A stretch of DNA of 64,000 bases from Ignavibacteria bacterium (GCA_016720145.1 JADJXV010000001.1:124001-188000), one strand, 5' to 3'. Counted from the stretch's first letter, positions 18,507-28,519 are shown. The notes: generated by a model from the letters alone, not told the origin. Made by a program: numbers and translations.

Positions 18507-19832
18507 ATGATAAAACCAAGCCTGCGTTTGTTCGATCTGGTGATGATTGTCGTGTCGATGGTCATCGGCATCGGAATTTTTCGGAATCCTGCGATTATAG
18601 CTGCAAGTGCGGGTAGTGAAACGATCTTCTACAGCGCGTGGATTGTAGGCGCAATTGTCAGTATTTGCGGCGCGCTGACCTTTTCGGAGATTGGTTCGCG
18701 TTTGCCGGTCGCAGGTGGGTATTTTACGATGTTCACTGTGTGCTATTCTCCGCGGGTTGCTTTTATGTTGATATGGACATACATCCTTCTTAATGCGGGA
18801 GCTACGGCAGCAGTGGCTTTTACCAGAGCACAGTATATAACGCCGGTAATTCTCCCCGGAATCGCGCCCGGAATGGGAGAAAAACTTGTTTTTTGGGGAA
18901 TAATGTTGCTCCTTTTTGGTATTAATTTCCTTGGAATTCGCCTCGGTGCCGCTGCACAGAATATGCTGAGTGTGATTAAAATTATCCTGATGCTAATTTT
19001 CATTTCTGCGGTATTCTTTTTACCGGAAAGCGTTTCCACACCACCACTTGCTGCATCACCTGCACCTGCCGGAAATATCCTTTCTATGCTTGGCGTGAGT
19101 TTGATTGCAGTGTTTTTTAGCTATGGCGGCTATCAGAATACTTCCAATCTTGGCGGTGATGTCGAGAATCCGCAAAAGAATATTCCAAAAGGAATTATTA
19201 TCGCTATTTCGATTGTTATGGTGCTGTATCTGCTGATTAATTATGTGTATGTGACGGCACTTGGATTCGAGAATCTCAAAACTTCGCCCTTAGTTGCTGC
19301 CGATTTGGCGACTATTCTTTTTGGCAAAGCAGGCGCGACGTTCGCATCAGTTTCTATATTTATATCAGTGTTAGGATTTATTAATACATCGATGTTGTTT
19401 AATCCTCGTGTGCTGTATGCAATGGCGGAAGATGGAATATTACCGGGGATTTTCAAGAAAGTGCATGAGAAAAAACAGGTGCAGGAATTCGCTTTGGTGT
19501 TTTTTACCGGACTCGTTCTACTAATGTTTGTCCTGCTGCAATCCTACAACAACCTCCTGAATTATGTGATGTTTAACGATACCATCTCCCTCGCACTTGC
19601 GGCAATGTGTATCTTTATTCTACGGAAGAAAAAAGTGGGCGATGACACACCGGGGTATCGCGTGCAGTGGTTCCCGATTATTCCTGCTATTTTTATTCTC
19701 ATGCAACTCAGTGTTACGGCCAATGTCGTGCATTCCGATCCCATGAATTCACTCATTGGGTGTGCGGTGATGCTTTGCGGGTATCCGATGTATTCGATGT
19801 TGAAGAGATTTACATCGCGCGAAAGAGGGTGA
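18507..19832 (+). CDS. APC-superfamily amino acid permease
   Basis: This protein of about 441 residues has twelve hydrophobic segments. The N-terminal SLRLFDLVMIVVSMVIGIGI, then FRNPA, is the characteristic first helix of the APC superfamily, where the GxG break binds the amino-acid backbone. FSEIGSRLPVAGGYFTMF, AVFFSYGGYQNTSNLGGDVE, NPQKNIPKGI and RVLYAMAEDG are further family motifs. It is most like LAT/YfnA-type amino acid exchangers or proton symporters. A GTG at 18501 is in frame, but AAAAGGTG at 18497-18504 looks like the Shine-Dalgarno sequence for the ATG at 18507, so I choose that start. The gene stands alone after the palindromic repeats. Substrate is unknown. Confidence 0.9.
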   Translation: MIKPSLRLFDLVMIVVSMVIGIGIFRNPAIIAASAGSETIFYSAWIVGAIVSICGALTFSEIGSRLPVAGGYFTMFTVCYSPRVAFMLIWTYILLNAGATAAVAFTRAQYITPVILPGIAPGMGEKLVFWGIMLLLFGINFLGIRLGAAAQNMLSVIKIILMLIFISAVFFLPESVSTPPLAASPAPAGNILSMLGVSLIAVFFSYGGYQNTSNLGGDVENPQKNIPKGIIIAISIVMVLYLLINYVYVTALGFENLKTSPLVAADLATILFGKAGATFASVSIFISVLGFINTSMLFNPRVLYAMAEDGILPGIFKKVHEKKQVQEFALVFFTGLVLLMFVLLQSYNNLLNYVMFNDTISLALAAMCIFILRKKKVGDDTPGYRVQWFPIIPAIFILMQLSVTANVVHSDPMNSLIGCAVMLCGYPMYSMLKRFTSRERG

Positions 19833-19940
19833 TAGTTACAATGGTATAAGAATGGATTCAGGAACGTAACTTCAACGATTCAAAGAATGTCAATAGATAG
19901 AATTAATCTTTCACAGTCTCTGATTTTCACAAAAAACTTC

Positions 19941-19948
19941 TATTTTTG
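19941..19948 (+). promoter_or_regulatory. Candidate -7 promoter box TATTTTTG
   Basis: TATTTTTG followed by C fits the TAnnTTTG consensus and lies 86 bases before the likely lipoprotein start at 20034. No -33 element is evident. Confidence 0.3.
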
Positions 19949-20033
19949 CAAAAAAGAAAATTGATTGACCTGCATAGGGATACAATCCATTATAACTGTA
20001 TATTTTCTAACTGTTTCACAGGAGACGCACTCT

Positions 20034-20678
20034 ATGATCCGGATTTTCACCATGAGATTCTTCCTTATCATTTGCATACCTGTAGTATTCCTTTTCTTTA
20101 CATCGTGTTCTTTTCTACAGTATTACAAAGAACATGAATTCAAAAACCCATTCTTTACCACACCAACATCTCAGGATACGCTATCAGTATTATTTGTACA
20201 ATACAGCGACATTCCGGAGTCGAATAAATTCATTGATACCCTCTATACTTTATGCTACACCAAGTCTGCCATCACTACTATTCGATCCGAAGTGATATCA
20301 TCCAACCTCATAAAAAATAAAATACTTGTCATGCCTAAAAACATTGCCAAACCTGCTATACTTGAGCTGATTCGCCCGGCAGTACCGACGCGCTATCTTC
20401 TGACTATGAGCATTGAAGAGTGGAAAGAATCCGAGCTTGGCGGGCGAAATGAGTCTAATCGTGACGGACGACTACGGCTTCAGTTTGGGTTGTTCGATAT
20501 GGTTGAATTGAAGCATTTGTATTCCGTACATTCCACAATGGTAATTGCAATGCCGGATAAGAATGATGGTCCAATTTCATTGGGAGCAAAAGGATTTAAT
20601 GAGACAGCAATCGAACTAGTCCATGATACCTATACAAGAGAACTCGTGAAGCTTTTTCCGGAGAAGGTGGAAGAATGA
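20034..20678 (+). CDS. Hypothetical lipoprotein
   Basis: From the ATG at 20034 (or 20052) the protein has a hydrophobic signal ending in a lipobox, LFFTSC, followed by SFLQYYKEHEF. The frame is open back to 19965, but those residues precede the signal. The mature part of about 185 residues has alternating hydrophobic strands (DTLSVLFVQYSD, RYLLTMSIEEW, RLRLQFGLFDMVELKHLYSV) and a C-terminal amphipathic helix ending LVKLFPEKVEE. No family is recognised. Lipidation and an inner-face outer-membrane location are inferred from the lipobox. The next gene, a Yip1-like membrane protein, begins 73 bases later. Confidence 0.6.
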   Translation: MIRIFTMRFFLIICIPVVFLFFTSCSFLQYYKEHEFKNPFFTTPTSQDTLSVLFVQYSDIPESNKFIDTLYTLCYTKSAITTIRSEVISSNLIKNKILVMPKNIAKPAILELIRPAVPTRYLLTMSIEEWKESELGGRNESNRDGRLRLQFGLFDMVELKHLYSVHSTMVIAMPDKNDGPISLGAKGFNETAIELVHDTYTRELVKLFPEKVEE

Positions 20679-20751
20679 TCTTGCTTCCGGACCACATGCC
20701 ATTAAAGAAGACAAAGTATTGTTTCATTATAAACGATAAACCATTGGAATC

Positions 20752-21481
20752 ATGCAAGTACAGAAGATGATGAATCGATGTTCGAATCCGACCAAACTGA
20801 GTTGTGACGAGAGAAGTGATGGAAGTTCTAATGACGAGGTTTTGACACAGCTTCATTGGGGCGTCTATTATGATTTTATCGTCTCACCAAAACAAACATA
20901 TCACCAATTGCTTCATACCAACGATCTAAAATGGATAATTCGAAGTATATTTCTGTTGGTCGTACTATTCGGTATCATGCAGGAAATTAGTAGCATCATT
21001 TGGAGCGTACCTGACGTAGAATCAATGAATCTGTATTATGCAGTGAAAGAGTTGATGACTTATTTTTCTCAAAATTGCAATTGCTGTTTCGAAAGCAGGT
21101 GCGATGTTTATAGGTATTACAGCTCCGCTATATCTCGTTGGCAGGAAAGTACTTGATGCAGATGTACGTTATCGTGACTATGCAATTGTTGTCCCATGGT
21201 CTTCCATCCCCTACATAGTATTGAATATAATTTCTCTTGTCATTGGATTATTCTATCAATTAGTCGGTGACCCATCAAGATTAAATCCGATGGAAGGGTT
21301 AGGATTATTGGTTACGGTTAGTTTGGTTGTACTCAGTGCAGTCGCTGCAATCTGGTCAATTCTATTGGAATTTTATGGAATTTTCATTTTGCAATCATAC
21401 AACATTGTTAAGATGTTGTTTAATATAGTAATACCAATACTTTTCATATTTACTTGTATGATTGTCAGGCTCATTCTATAA
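20752..21481 (+). pseudogene. Yip1-like multi-spanning membrane protein, frameshifted
   Basis: Two overlapping frames (20752-21156 and one ending at 21481) make one protein of about 242 residues if one T is removed from the T5 run at 21063-21067. The join then reads MTYFLKIAIAVSKAGAMFIG. The N-terminal part has a soluble start, then YDFIVSPKQTYHQLL and a membrane segment. The C-terminal part has three or four more segments and the DADVRYRDYAIVVPWSSIPY loop. The FxxxRxxY/DYxxxxxW arrangement resembles bacterial Yip1-domain (PF04893) membrane proteins, whose function is unknown. As sequenced the frame is broken. It is the only one, with the ogt gene, needing a base removed rather than added. 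Confidence 0.6.
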
Positions 21482-21621
21482 AATTGAATGCGAATTGTAT
21501 TTGTTTCAGTCGTGCGAGTATGCGTGATTACGAGTTACCAACCTTTGGATATCGATACGAACCATATATGCACAAGAACAAACCAGCTATCTCATTATTT
21601 ATCAATTAGTTCACAAAAATC

Positions 21622-22096
21622 ATGAAAACACTTTTGTATCAACATTCTTTGTGCTCTTGATGGTGGTACAGTCACCAAAAGTATATGCAGGTGACCCACA
21701 GATCTATATTAATCCTGGCTTCAAACTTGGCTATACCTTTGGCAATCATGGCGGCTTTACGTATGGATTTGAACTCAGTGTTACTACTAATATTAAAGAA
21801 AATTCGAGTGTTGTCCTTGGTGGTGCCGTACTGGGTATCGATTTCTGTAACGATTGGACACGCTTTCATATAGGTATTGAAGCAAGTGTAATTGGAGTAG
21901 GATGTGATGTCGGACCATCGTTTTTGTTCCGTAATGATACTGTTTCGTATGGTGTTAGCTTTATTCCTTTTTAGGTTATATCGCCTATCCATATTACAAT
22001 TATTCCTATTTTGAGAATAGTATTGAAACTCATGAAATAGGATCATATTTCAAATTGCCGGCGATGGTTTCAGGAGAGCCATTTAGATGGCATTAA
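21622..22096 (+). pseudogene. Small outer-membrane-like protein, interrupted by two frameshifts
   Basis: If one T is added to the T4 run at 21632-21635, the ATG at 21622 gives a good signal peptide (MKTLFVSTFFVLLMVVQSPK, cleavage near VYAG). The signal leads directly into the open frame starting 21651. If one T is added at 21968-21972, the frame continues through SFLGYIAYPYYNYSYFENS to FKLPAMVSGEPFRWH, stop at 22096. The result is 158 residues with alternating strands (IYINPGFKLGYTFG, FTYGFELSVTTN, GIEASVIGVGC), as in small beta-barrels. No specific family is recognised. Without the corrections only a GTG start at 21651 gives a 107-residue fragment. Two independent fixes that both restore expected features argue for error or recent decay. 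Confidence 0.5.
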
Positions 22097-22136
22097 TAAA
22101 ACAATCTTGAAATCCAATAATGTAGAATTTATCATT

Positions 22137-23174
22137 ATGAAAATGAAGGTACCAAAAATACTTACCGGCATGATTCTCGTGACCATCCTTAGCACGGGCA
22201 TTTCCTGCAGCAGTTCAACTGTTGCAACTACACCCTGTCCTGCCGACAAAGACATCCTCTCAATTCTGACCGATACCGACGGCACACAATACAAAATCGC
22301 CACCGACGGTAAGGTCTATAAAGTCATCGGCTCTTCGTGCGAATATCACAGTACGTACTTTGACCCGAGCTATGAAAGTAAAAATTATGTGCATCGGGGT
22401 GACTCGGTTTTGATTCGAACGTCAGAGGGAACGCTTTTTTCGACAAGGAATCTCTTCACCGAAACCTTTGAGCGCTACTCGTCGATCCCGTCAATGTTTA
22501 TTCTCAGCATGGCAGACACGAATAACTATTGGAATACCATGACCTTGCAGAGTCCGCTTGCTCCAACGGTGAGAGACTATGTAGAGCTGCGCTCGTGTAT
22601 TTTTGATGGTACATGTTCGTTCAAGGATAATAGAATTGACATAACCGACGACCCTGAAAATCCTAGTAATCGTGTGCTGAAATTCACCGCCGTTCCGCCA
22701 AGTGCTACAATGGTCACATCGAAATGTTCGATCGAGTCAACGACGACTTACTTCACTAAAGGCAAGGACTTATGGTATGATGCGCGGTATTATTTTACGG
22801 ATAATTTCCCATACAGTATTGCAGATTTTGAGAGTCAGTGGTATGATCAGTCGCCCGGTCCGAGGATAGTCTTCAGTGACGGCTCGCTTGCTGTGGAAAA
22901 TAAATTTGGCAATAAAATTAAATTCAGGCAAGCATCACCTGTGCAAGTACCGAAAGGGAAGTGGGTTACCATTAAAATACATTTTCATTTTGATGAAGTC
23001 AACGGTCGAGTCGAGCTCTGGCAGGACGGCGCTAAAGTGCTTGATGTAGAAGGACCTACACTCCCGCTATATAATGCGGTACAAACAAACTGTGAAATAG
23101 GAATCTCGGCTACTAGCGATGCGTGTGTGCTGTATGTTGATGATGTGCGATTGTCGGAGACAAAACTGGAATAA
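22137..23174 (+). CDS. Polysaccharide lyase-like lipoprotein (concanavalin-type fold)
   Basis: The ATG at 22137 gives MKMKVPKILTGMILVTILST, then GISC, a lipoprotein signal peptide. The upstream in-frame ATG at 22107 adds a polar extension. The N-terminal half (to about 130) is a short repeat-free region with DTDGTQYKIATDGKVYKVIG. The C-terminal 220 residues resemble PF14099-type polysaccharide lyases of the heparin lyase I class. The evidence is VLKFTAVPPSA, LWYDARYYFTDNFPY and the diagnostic PKGKWVTIKIHFHFDEV, VNGRVELWQDGAKVLD, then LPLYN. These enzymes cleave uronate-containing glycans by elimination, although many members are only binding modules. Catalytic residues cannot be assigned here. 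The protein is probably surface-exposed or periplasmic. Confidence 0.65.
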   Translation: MKMKVPKILTGMILVTILSTGISCSSSTVATTPCPADKDILSILTDTDGTQYKIATDGKVYKVIGSSCEYHSTYFDPSYESKNYVHRGDSVLIRTSEGTLFSTRNLFTETFERYSSIPSMFILSMADTNNYWNTMTLQSPLAPTVRDYVELRSCIFDGTCSFKDNRIDITDDPENPSNRVLKFTAVPPSATMVTSKCSIESTTTYFTKGKDLWYDARYYFTDNFPYSIADFESQWYDQSPGPRIVFSDGSLAVENKFGNKIKFRQASPVQVPKGKWVTIKIHFHFDEVNGRVELWQDGAKVLDVEGPTLPLYNAVQTNCEIGISATSDACVLYVDDVRLSETKLE

Positions 23175-23407
23175 GCTGAATTTGAAGCGGGAATTCAATA
23201 AAAAAATATCGATAATTTTTTGTCATTTCAAATTCTAATCTCACTATGGAAGAGTAGTGTAAAAAATTAAATCTGACGATGGACGAGATTCCGTCAGGCA
23301 CAAAGAAATCCTCATGACAAATTGATTTGCTATGTTATAATATTTAGTTAAATTATAAAAAAATTTAACAGGTACAGCTATTTCAAACTTTATAATGTTC
23401 ATCACTT

Positions 23408-25093
23408 ATGATTGCAAAGTTCCTCAATAGACCCATTAATTATGTACGAGAGAATGTACTGCAAGGATATACGACACTCCGCAATACAAAGAAGATAAGT
23501 TTATCTATTTTGGCGATCTTCTTGATACTTCTATCCATTCAGGCGTGTCAATCTTACAAAGCATATTATTTTCGGGATATTTATCTCGATGCCAATACTT
23601 TACTTCATGATTCCAGGGATCTTGAAACAAAATTTTTCCTCAAAGCTCATCTTAAAAATGGAGATGTCTGTATTCTCAGAGATACGTGGCAAATTGATAC
23701 ACTTAAACACATTGTAACAGGTTCGGGCACGAGATATGATTTTAATCGATATAAAATCACAGAAGGTCTGATGTCGATCCCAATTGATAGTGTATCAGTT
23801 TTCGAAACCAATAAAAAAATAGAAATTTCCCCTGAAACCGGTAGAATAGTTGCCCTAACTCTTATGGCAGCAGTAGAAATAACTCTAGGAATTATATGTA
23901 TATCGACTCCAAAAGCATGTTTTGGATCTTGCCCGACTTTTTACATGAATGCTGATGATAATTACCAATACGCCGATGCAGAAGGATTTAGTAATGCTAT
24001 TTCACCTTCAATGGAATATGGTGATATAGATGCATTGCATAATCCACCTCTAAAAGACAATCTTTTTACTATCACCATGAAAAATGAAGCGTTAGAGACG
24101 CATTGTGTGAGGGAAGTGAAACTCTTGGCATATCCTCGAAAAAAGGGTGAACGTATATTTCATACTCCTCAAGATGAGTTTTTTAGGTGTTCGAGTACCT
24201 TCTCAATTAGCAAAGCGACAGCATCTGAGGGTGATATTACTGAATTGCTTCATACAATTGACGCAAAAGAACGCTACAGTCTTTCGGATGCCTCTAATCT
24301 GAGTAGTAAGGAAGAAGTATTCTTAAATTTTGATAATGTTACTATCGGTAAAGAGTTGGGGCTTGTACTTAATTTCCGTCAAACCCTCATGACGACGTAT
24401 TTGTTTTACTCCGGAATGGGATATATGGGTGATAATGTGGGAGATATATATGCTATGCTTGAGGCGAACAAGCAAACGAGGAGTGAATTCGGAGGCACGA
24501 CGAAAGAATTAGGAGATGTGGAAGTGTATGCATGGAATGAACAGTATAAATCGTGGGAACATCAAGGATCCATTGGAGAAATAGGTCCAATTGCGATAAA
24601 CAAACAGATTCTTCGACTTAAAAATACATCTCAGAGTACATCAGTTAGATTGAAACTTGTAGTAAATAGAGGTCTCTGGCGCTTTGATTATGCTGCACTT
24701 ACAACAATCGAAGAGAAAATAAAACCCATCTCACTCCAACCGGTAAGTGTATTTAACAAAGGCAAGGTGGATACAAAAGCACTCGCTGATCTACGTTCAT
24801 CAGAAAAATATCTGATATCAATGCCCGGAAGCGAATATAGATTGAATTTTCTTCTTCCTGAGAAGAACACAGATTATGAACTTTTTCTTTACTCCAAGGG
24901 ATATTATTTGGAATGGATGAGAAAGCAATGGATCAAAGATAAAAATCTAGCGAAACTCAGTCAAATGCAAACGGAACCAAAGAAATATCTCATGGAAGAA
25001 GCTAAAGAATACAAGCTTTACGAATCTACAATGGAAAAACAGTTTTGGGATTCAAAAATTAATACAAAGGTATTTACATATCATGAAAACTAA
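23408..25093 (+). CDS. Hypothetical lipid-anchored protein with a CFGSCPTFY motif
   Basis: The protein has 561 residues. A basic N-terminal stretch of about 28 residues precedes a hydrophobic segment ending LLSIQAC, compatible with a late lipobox or a membrane anchor. A second hydrophobic segment (ALTLMAAVEITLGIICIST, about residues 150-170) leads into KACFGSCPTFY, a two-cysteine motif I associate with a family of large Bacteroidota hypothetical proteins. The rest has strand-rich regions, then a C-terminal half with EVYAWNEQYKSWEHQGSIGE. Function is unknown. Its 3' end overlaps the next lipoprotein by 11 bases, so the two are translationally coupled. Confidence 0.6.
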   Translation: MIAKFLNRPINYVRENVLQGYTTLRNTKKISLSILAIFLILLSIQACQSYKAYYFRDIYLDANTLLHDSRDLETKFFLKAHLKNGDVCILRDTWQIDTLKHIVTGSGTRYDFNRYKITEGLMSIPIDSVSVFETNKKIEISPETGRIVALTLMAAVEITLGIICISTPKACFGSCPTFYMNADDNYQYADAEGFSNAISPSMEYGDIDALHNPPLKDNLFTITMKNEALETHCVREVKLLAYPRKKGERIFHTPQDEFFRCSSTFSISKATASEGDITELLHTIDAKERYSLSDASNLSSKEEVFLNFDNVTIGKELGLVLNFRQTLMTTYLFYSGMGYMGDNVGDIYAMLEANKQTRSEFGGTTKELGDVEVYAWNEQYKSWEHQGSIGEIGPIAINKQILRLKNTSQSTSVRLKLVVNRGLWRFDYAALTTIEEKIKPISLQPVSVFNKGKVDTKALADLRSSEKYLISMPGSEYRLNFLLPEKNTDYELFLYSKGYYLEWMRKQWIKDKNLAKLSQMQTEPKKYLMEEAKEYKLYESTMEKQFWDSKINTKVFTYHEN

Positions 25094-25598
25094 AATCTTT
25101 GCTGTTTTATTGATTTCGATAATGATAGATAGCTGTGCAACGCCTACCTTTCTACCCGACTATAGCGACATAGATGTGCATCCTTTCGGGTCGTACATAA
25201 GTATAAGATTCATAAATGGTGCCGAGGTAAATGGTGAATTGATTTCAATAGATAAGAAGTCTTTAATAATCAGAACGTTTCCTGATATGAATGATATGAT
25301 TGTCACGACAAAATGTGTAGTAGTCCTTTTATCCGATATTCATAACTTCATCTTAACGTATGCGAATCCCATTTACTATAGCTGGTCGATACCGGCGTAC
25401 GCTGTAGCTGCTTTAACAAATGGATGGGCTGCCATAATAACTTTACCGGTAGGTCTTCTCGTGACTACTTCAGTAACTTCAACCGGTGATAATACGTTCA
25501 GTTACTATGACACCAATTTACCGATATCACAGATAGCAAAATTTGCTCGATTCCCAAATGGCTTGCCGGAATCGGTTACAATCAATCAGATTAAATAG
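25083..25598 (+). CDS. Small hypothetical lipoprotein
   Basis: This 171-residue protein starts inside the 3' end of the preceding gene (11-base overlap). It has a short signal ending IMIDSC-ATPTF, an acceptable lipobox. Residues 40-75 (YISIRFINGAEVNGELISID, then KKSLIIR) resemble an Sm-like strand pattern of the sort used for ligand-binding modules. A hydrophobic region at about 115-140 (AYAVAALTNGWAAIITLPVG) may be a membrane segment. No family is recognised. Coupling to the CFGSCPTFY protein suggests a shared envelope function. Confidence 0.6.
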   Translation: MKTKIFAVLLISIMIDSCATPTFLPDYSDIDVHPFGSYISIRFINGAEVNGELISIDKKSLIIRTFPDMNDMIVTTKCVVVLLSDIHNFILTYANPIYYSWSIPAYAVAALTNGWAAIITLPVGLLVTTSVTSTGDNTFSYYDTNLPISQIAKFARFPNGLPESVTINQIK

Positions 25599-25628
25599 AT
25601 TGTCTGTAAGATTAGAATCTGACTGTAC

Positions 25629-26336
25629 TTATACTCCAAGCACAAACTTATACCCACCATTTCTCACCGTCAAAATATGCTTCGGTTTGGCAGGATTAAC
25701 CTCTACTTTTTTCCGCAGATTGAGGATGTAATTATCAATAGTACGAGTTGTTGGAAAAAATTCATAACCCCACAAAGCATTGAGAAACGTATCTCGTGAA
25801 ATTACTTACCCTTCGTTCTTGAGAAAGAACTCTAATATCTCGACCTCTTTCGATAACAGTTTTTGCCGAATACCATTCGATATCATCTCCCGTTTGTCAA
25901 TATTTATGATTATCGAACCGATTTTGATCTCGTTCGATACATCAATAATGGGTTCGGTATGATTCTGTGTTCGTCGCAGCAATGCTCTGACGCGAGCCAT
26001 CAACTCTCTAATACTAAATGGCTTACTCATATAATCATCAGCACCGATTTCGAGCCCTAAGATCATATCAGACTCTGCATTTCTGCTGGTGAGCATCAGA
26101 ATCGGTGTCGTATTACCGGCTGCTCGAATTGCTTTGCATACTTCACGTCCATTCATGGTAGGGAGCATGAGGTCGAGAATGATACAATCATAAGTTCTAC
26201 TGAGCGAATACTTTAGTCCTACTGCGCCATCTTTTGCCACGGTCACATCGTACAATTCTTCTTTAAACATATCTTTCAGACCAATGGAAATTGCTGTATC
26301 GTCTTCGATTATGAGAATGGAATTTGTTTGATTCAT
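25629..26336 (-). pseudogene. OmpR-family response regulator interrupted by an in-frame TAA
   Basis: The ATG at 26336 begins MNQTNSILIIEDD, a receiver domain with Asp55 (CIILDLMLP), the conserved Thr/Ser region (MLTSRN) and Lys (MSKPFS). The winged-helix domain begins normally (KIGSIIINIDKREMISNG... LLSKEVEILEFF) but codon 177 is TAA (25806-25808). Immediately after it the same frame continues VISRDTFLNALWGYEFFPTT to NGGYKFVLGV and stops at 25629, which is exactly the missing half of the domain. Expected family residue is Lys, so AAA to TAA explains it. The truncated product would lack the recognition helix. No histidine kinase is adjacent. It lies downstream of the Asp-box gene family. Confidence 0.85.
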
Positions 26337-26422
26337 TGTTGACAAGTCTAATGATATATAAAAGTTATTGTGATACAAATCTTCTGCAAAGCTCCTCTTC
26401 ACCTCATTCTTTAACGATTCAA

Positions 26423-28519
26423 TCACTTCATGATGGTACATAGTGTACTTGTGCGAATTAATCCCTGTCGTGCAATGATGTAATAGATACCATTACTAAG
26501 CGTATCCGTTGAAATGGAAAATCGTGATTCCTTTCGTTCGAATTCCATGAGTATTTCACCGGTGAGCGAGGTAACTGAGTAGTGAATTGGGTTAGCAGCT
26601 GAGAAAGATGGAAATGCAGAACAGTCTATCGTAATTTCTGATGATGCAGGATTCGGAAACAAGGCAAGCGATTGATTTACTTTTGATTGAAATTTATCTT
26701 CGAGTACATCGGTAGCATTGTCAAGTTTCCAAACACCCTTACTTGAGCCGAGGAAAAGCGAACGACCGGCAAAACAGAGTGTATTGATCGATTTATTGGT
26801 GAGTCCTGCATTGGCATCTGTCCAAGTTTCGCCTTTATTTACACTTTTGAAAATTCCTTTGTCGTAATTTCCGAGATAAATAGTGAAGCCGTCTGAGCAT
26901 ATCGGATAGGAGTATTCCGGCATTAATCCATAGTCAGCTTTAACCCAACTCTTTCCTAAATCATCACTTCGGAATACACCTTCGCCTGCTATAGCATTCA
27001 ACAGAGATGAGCCAACAGCGCATAAATCGACGATGTATTTTCGTTTCATTATAGTATCGGTTTCTTGCCATGTAGCACCAAAATCTGTGCTGCGGTACAC
27101 TCCATTACCGGCAGCAAAAAGAGTAGTGCCGACGGCTGTAAAAGCATACAAAATAGTTCCTTCGAGTTCGAATGGTACCTCTTCCCACGTTGCTCCATCA
27201 TCAAGACTTCTATAAATTGGACGAAAGACGCCACTCGAAGGATTTACCCTCAACGCTCCTGCAAAAACCACCGTATCTACATAAAATATTTGACTTACAT
27301 AGAATCTTGTCTTGATGGTATCCTGCCATGTACGCCCTCCATCAGTACTTCGATACATAGCTTGTTGGGTCGATGCAAGAATAATGGAATCATGGATACA
27401 GAGTGTTTCGATGCCTTGTGAATGCAGCCCGAGATGCGTCCAATTCGCACCATTATCTTCACTTTTATATATTCCGCTGGAGTACGTCCCGGCATAGACT
27501 ATCTTGCCTTGCGTGACAAGCTTGGAAATTCCTTGATAGTTAATACCAGTATTGACAGCCTGCCAATCTGCGCTGCCTGTTGTGCTTTTATAAATACCGC
27601 TTTCCGTGCTTCCGATATACTGTTCTGTACCGGATACTACTATAGATGATACATTTACCGGTAAGTTTTTCAAATTAAATTGTTCCCACGTGTCTCCGTG
27701 ATTAATGCTTTTATACACGTACTTTCCTGTAAGTGTATAAATTGCCGAATTTATTGTCTGCAAATAACTTACATATTTATTTATCCTGCCTGTATCACAT
27801 TCTTCCCATGTATTACCCAAGTCTTTGCTGCGTTGCATTCCATAATTGGTTGAGCAAAAAATTACACTGTCTTGTTCCAACACGTGAAACCGAATGAAAT
27901 TCATAAAATTAGGATCAGGTACATTCACGTATAGTGGCCACCAGCCATCACCGTTGTCCGGACTTCGATAGACTCCTTTGCCATACGTGCCGACAAAAAC
28001 AAATGAGTCGATAGTAGCAAGCGAGGTTATATTAATGCTGTGAAGTCCGAGATTCGTTTCTTTCCATGTCGTACCATCATCAGTACTACGATAGACGCCT
28101 ACACCTTCACTACCGGCGAAAAGCATCGTTCCTTTGGTGGTAAATGCTCTAAATATCTCATTCTTTTTACTTTTAAGCAGGAGTGTCCATGTTGCGCCAT
28201 TGTCTTGGCTGCGGTAGAGTCCGCTATCAGAACACGCATAAACGGTTGAATTTCCGACCGCAGTCAGACGATTGACATCTATACCATCACCAAGTACGGT
28301 TTGCGTCCAATGCTCACCTTTATCTACACTGCGAAAGATTCCATGATTCGCTATTGCCGACAATAGAGAGGTGCCGGATTGTGCCATTGAAAGAACTGTT
28401 CCGCCAAGCGGACCATTGCACTGTTTCCACTGCGCTTGAGCAGTAAATGAAATTACTATACTCACAATCACCATGCAGGCGATCGTGTACAATGTGCTAC
28501 AAATACGTTGAGGTTTCAT
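26423..28519 (-). CDS. Asp-box (BNR) repeat exoprotein with T9SS sorting domain, copy 1
   Basis: The protein has 698 residues. A signal peptide (MKPQRICSTLYTIACMVIVS..., cleavage after AQA) and the conserved start QWKQCNGPLGG are followed by about a dozen repeats of roughly 40 residues. The repeat pattern is ...AGTxxxGVYRSTDxGxTW. The SxDxGxxW element is the Asp-box of BNR/sialidase beta-propellers and Ycf48-like proteins, which here probably form one or two propellers. The C-terminal 80 residues (LFPNPASSEITIDCSAFPSF... SNGIYYIIARQG) are a T9SS type A sorting domain, so the protein should cross the outer membrane by the Por system. It is the last of five tandem paralogs. Ligand or enzymatic function is unknown. 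Confidence 0.85.
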   Translation of the reverse strand: MKPQRICSTLYTIACMVIVSIVISFTAQAQWKQCNGPLGGTVLSMAQSGTSLLSAIANHGIFRSVDKGEHWTQTVLGDGIDVNRLTAVGNSTVYACSDSGLYRSQDNGATWTLLLKSKKNEIFRAFTTKGTMLFAGSEGVGVYRSTDDGTTWKETNLGLHSINITSLATIDSFVFVGTYGKGVYRSPDNGDGWWPLYVNVPDPNFMNFIRFHVLEQDSVIFCSTNYGMQRSKDLGNTWEECDTGRINKYVSYLQTINSAIYTLTGKYVYKSINHGDTWEQFNLKNLPVNVSSIVVSGTEQYIGSTESGIYKSTTGSADWQAVNTGINYQGISKLVTQGKIVYAGTYSSGIYKSEDNGANWTHLGLHSQGIETLCIHDSIILASTQQAMYRSTDGGRTWQDTIKTRFYVSQIFYVDTVVFAGALRVNPSSGVFRPIYRSLDDGATWEEVPFELEGTILYAFTAVGTTLFAAGNGVYRSTDFGATWQETDTIMKRKYIVDLCAVGSSLLNAIAGEGVFRSDDLGKSWVKADYGLMPEYSYPICSDGFTIYLGNYDKGIFKSVNKGETWTDANAGLTNKSINTLCFAGRSLFLGSSKGVWKLDNATDVLEDKFQSKVNQSLALFPNPASSEITIDCSAFPSFSAANPIHYSVTSLTGEILMEFERKESRFSISTDTLSNGIYYIIARQGLIRTSTLCTIMK

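Noticed and set aside
20770..20800. GTTCGAATCC resembling a tRNA T-loop
   Set aside because: It lies inside the coding part of the Yip1-like gene and no acceptor, D-arm or anticodon stem can be formed around it.
21488..21625. Small frames between the Yip1-like gene and the OMP gene, one beginning MRDYELPTFGYRYEPY
   Set aside because: They are short, overlapping in two frames, without ribosome-binding site or recognisable domain. Insufficient support for a gene.
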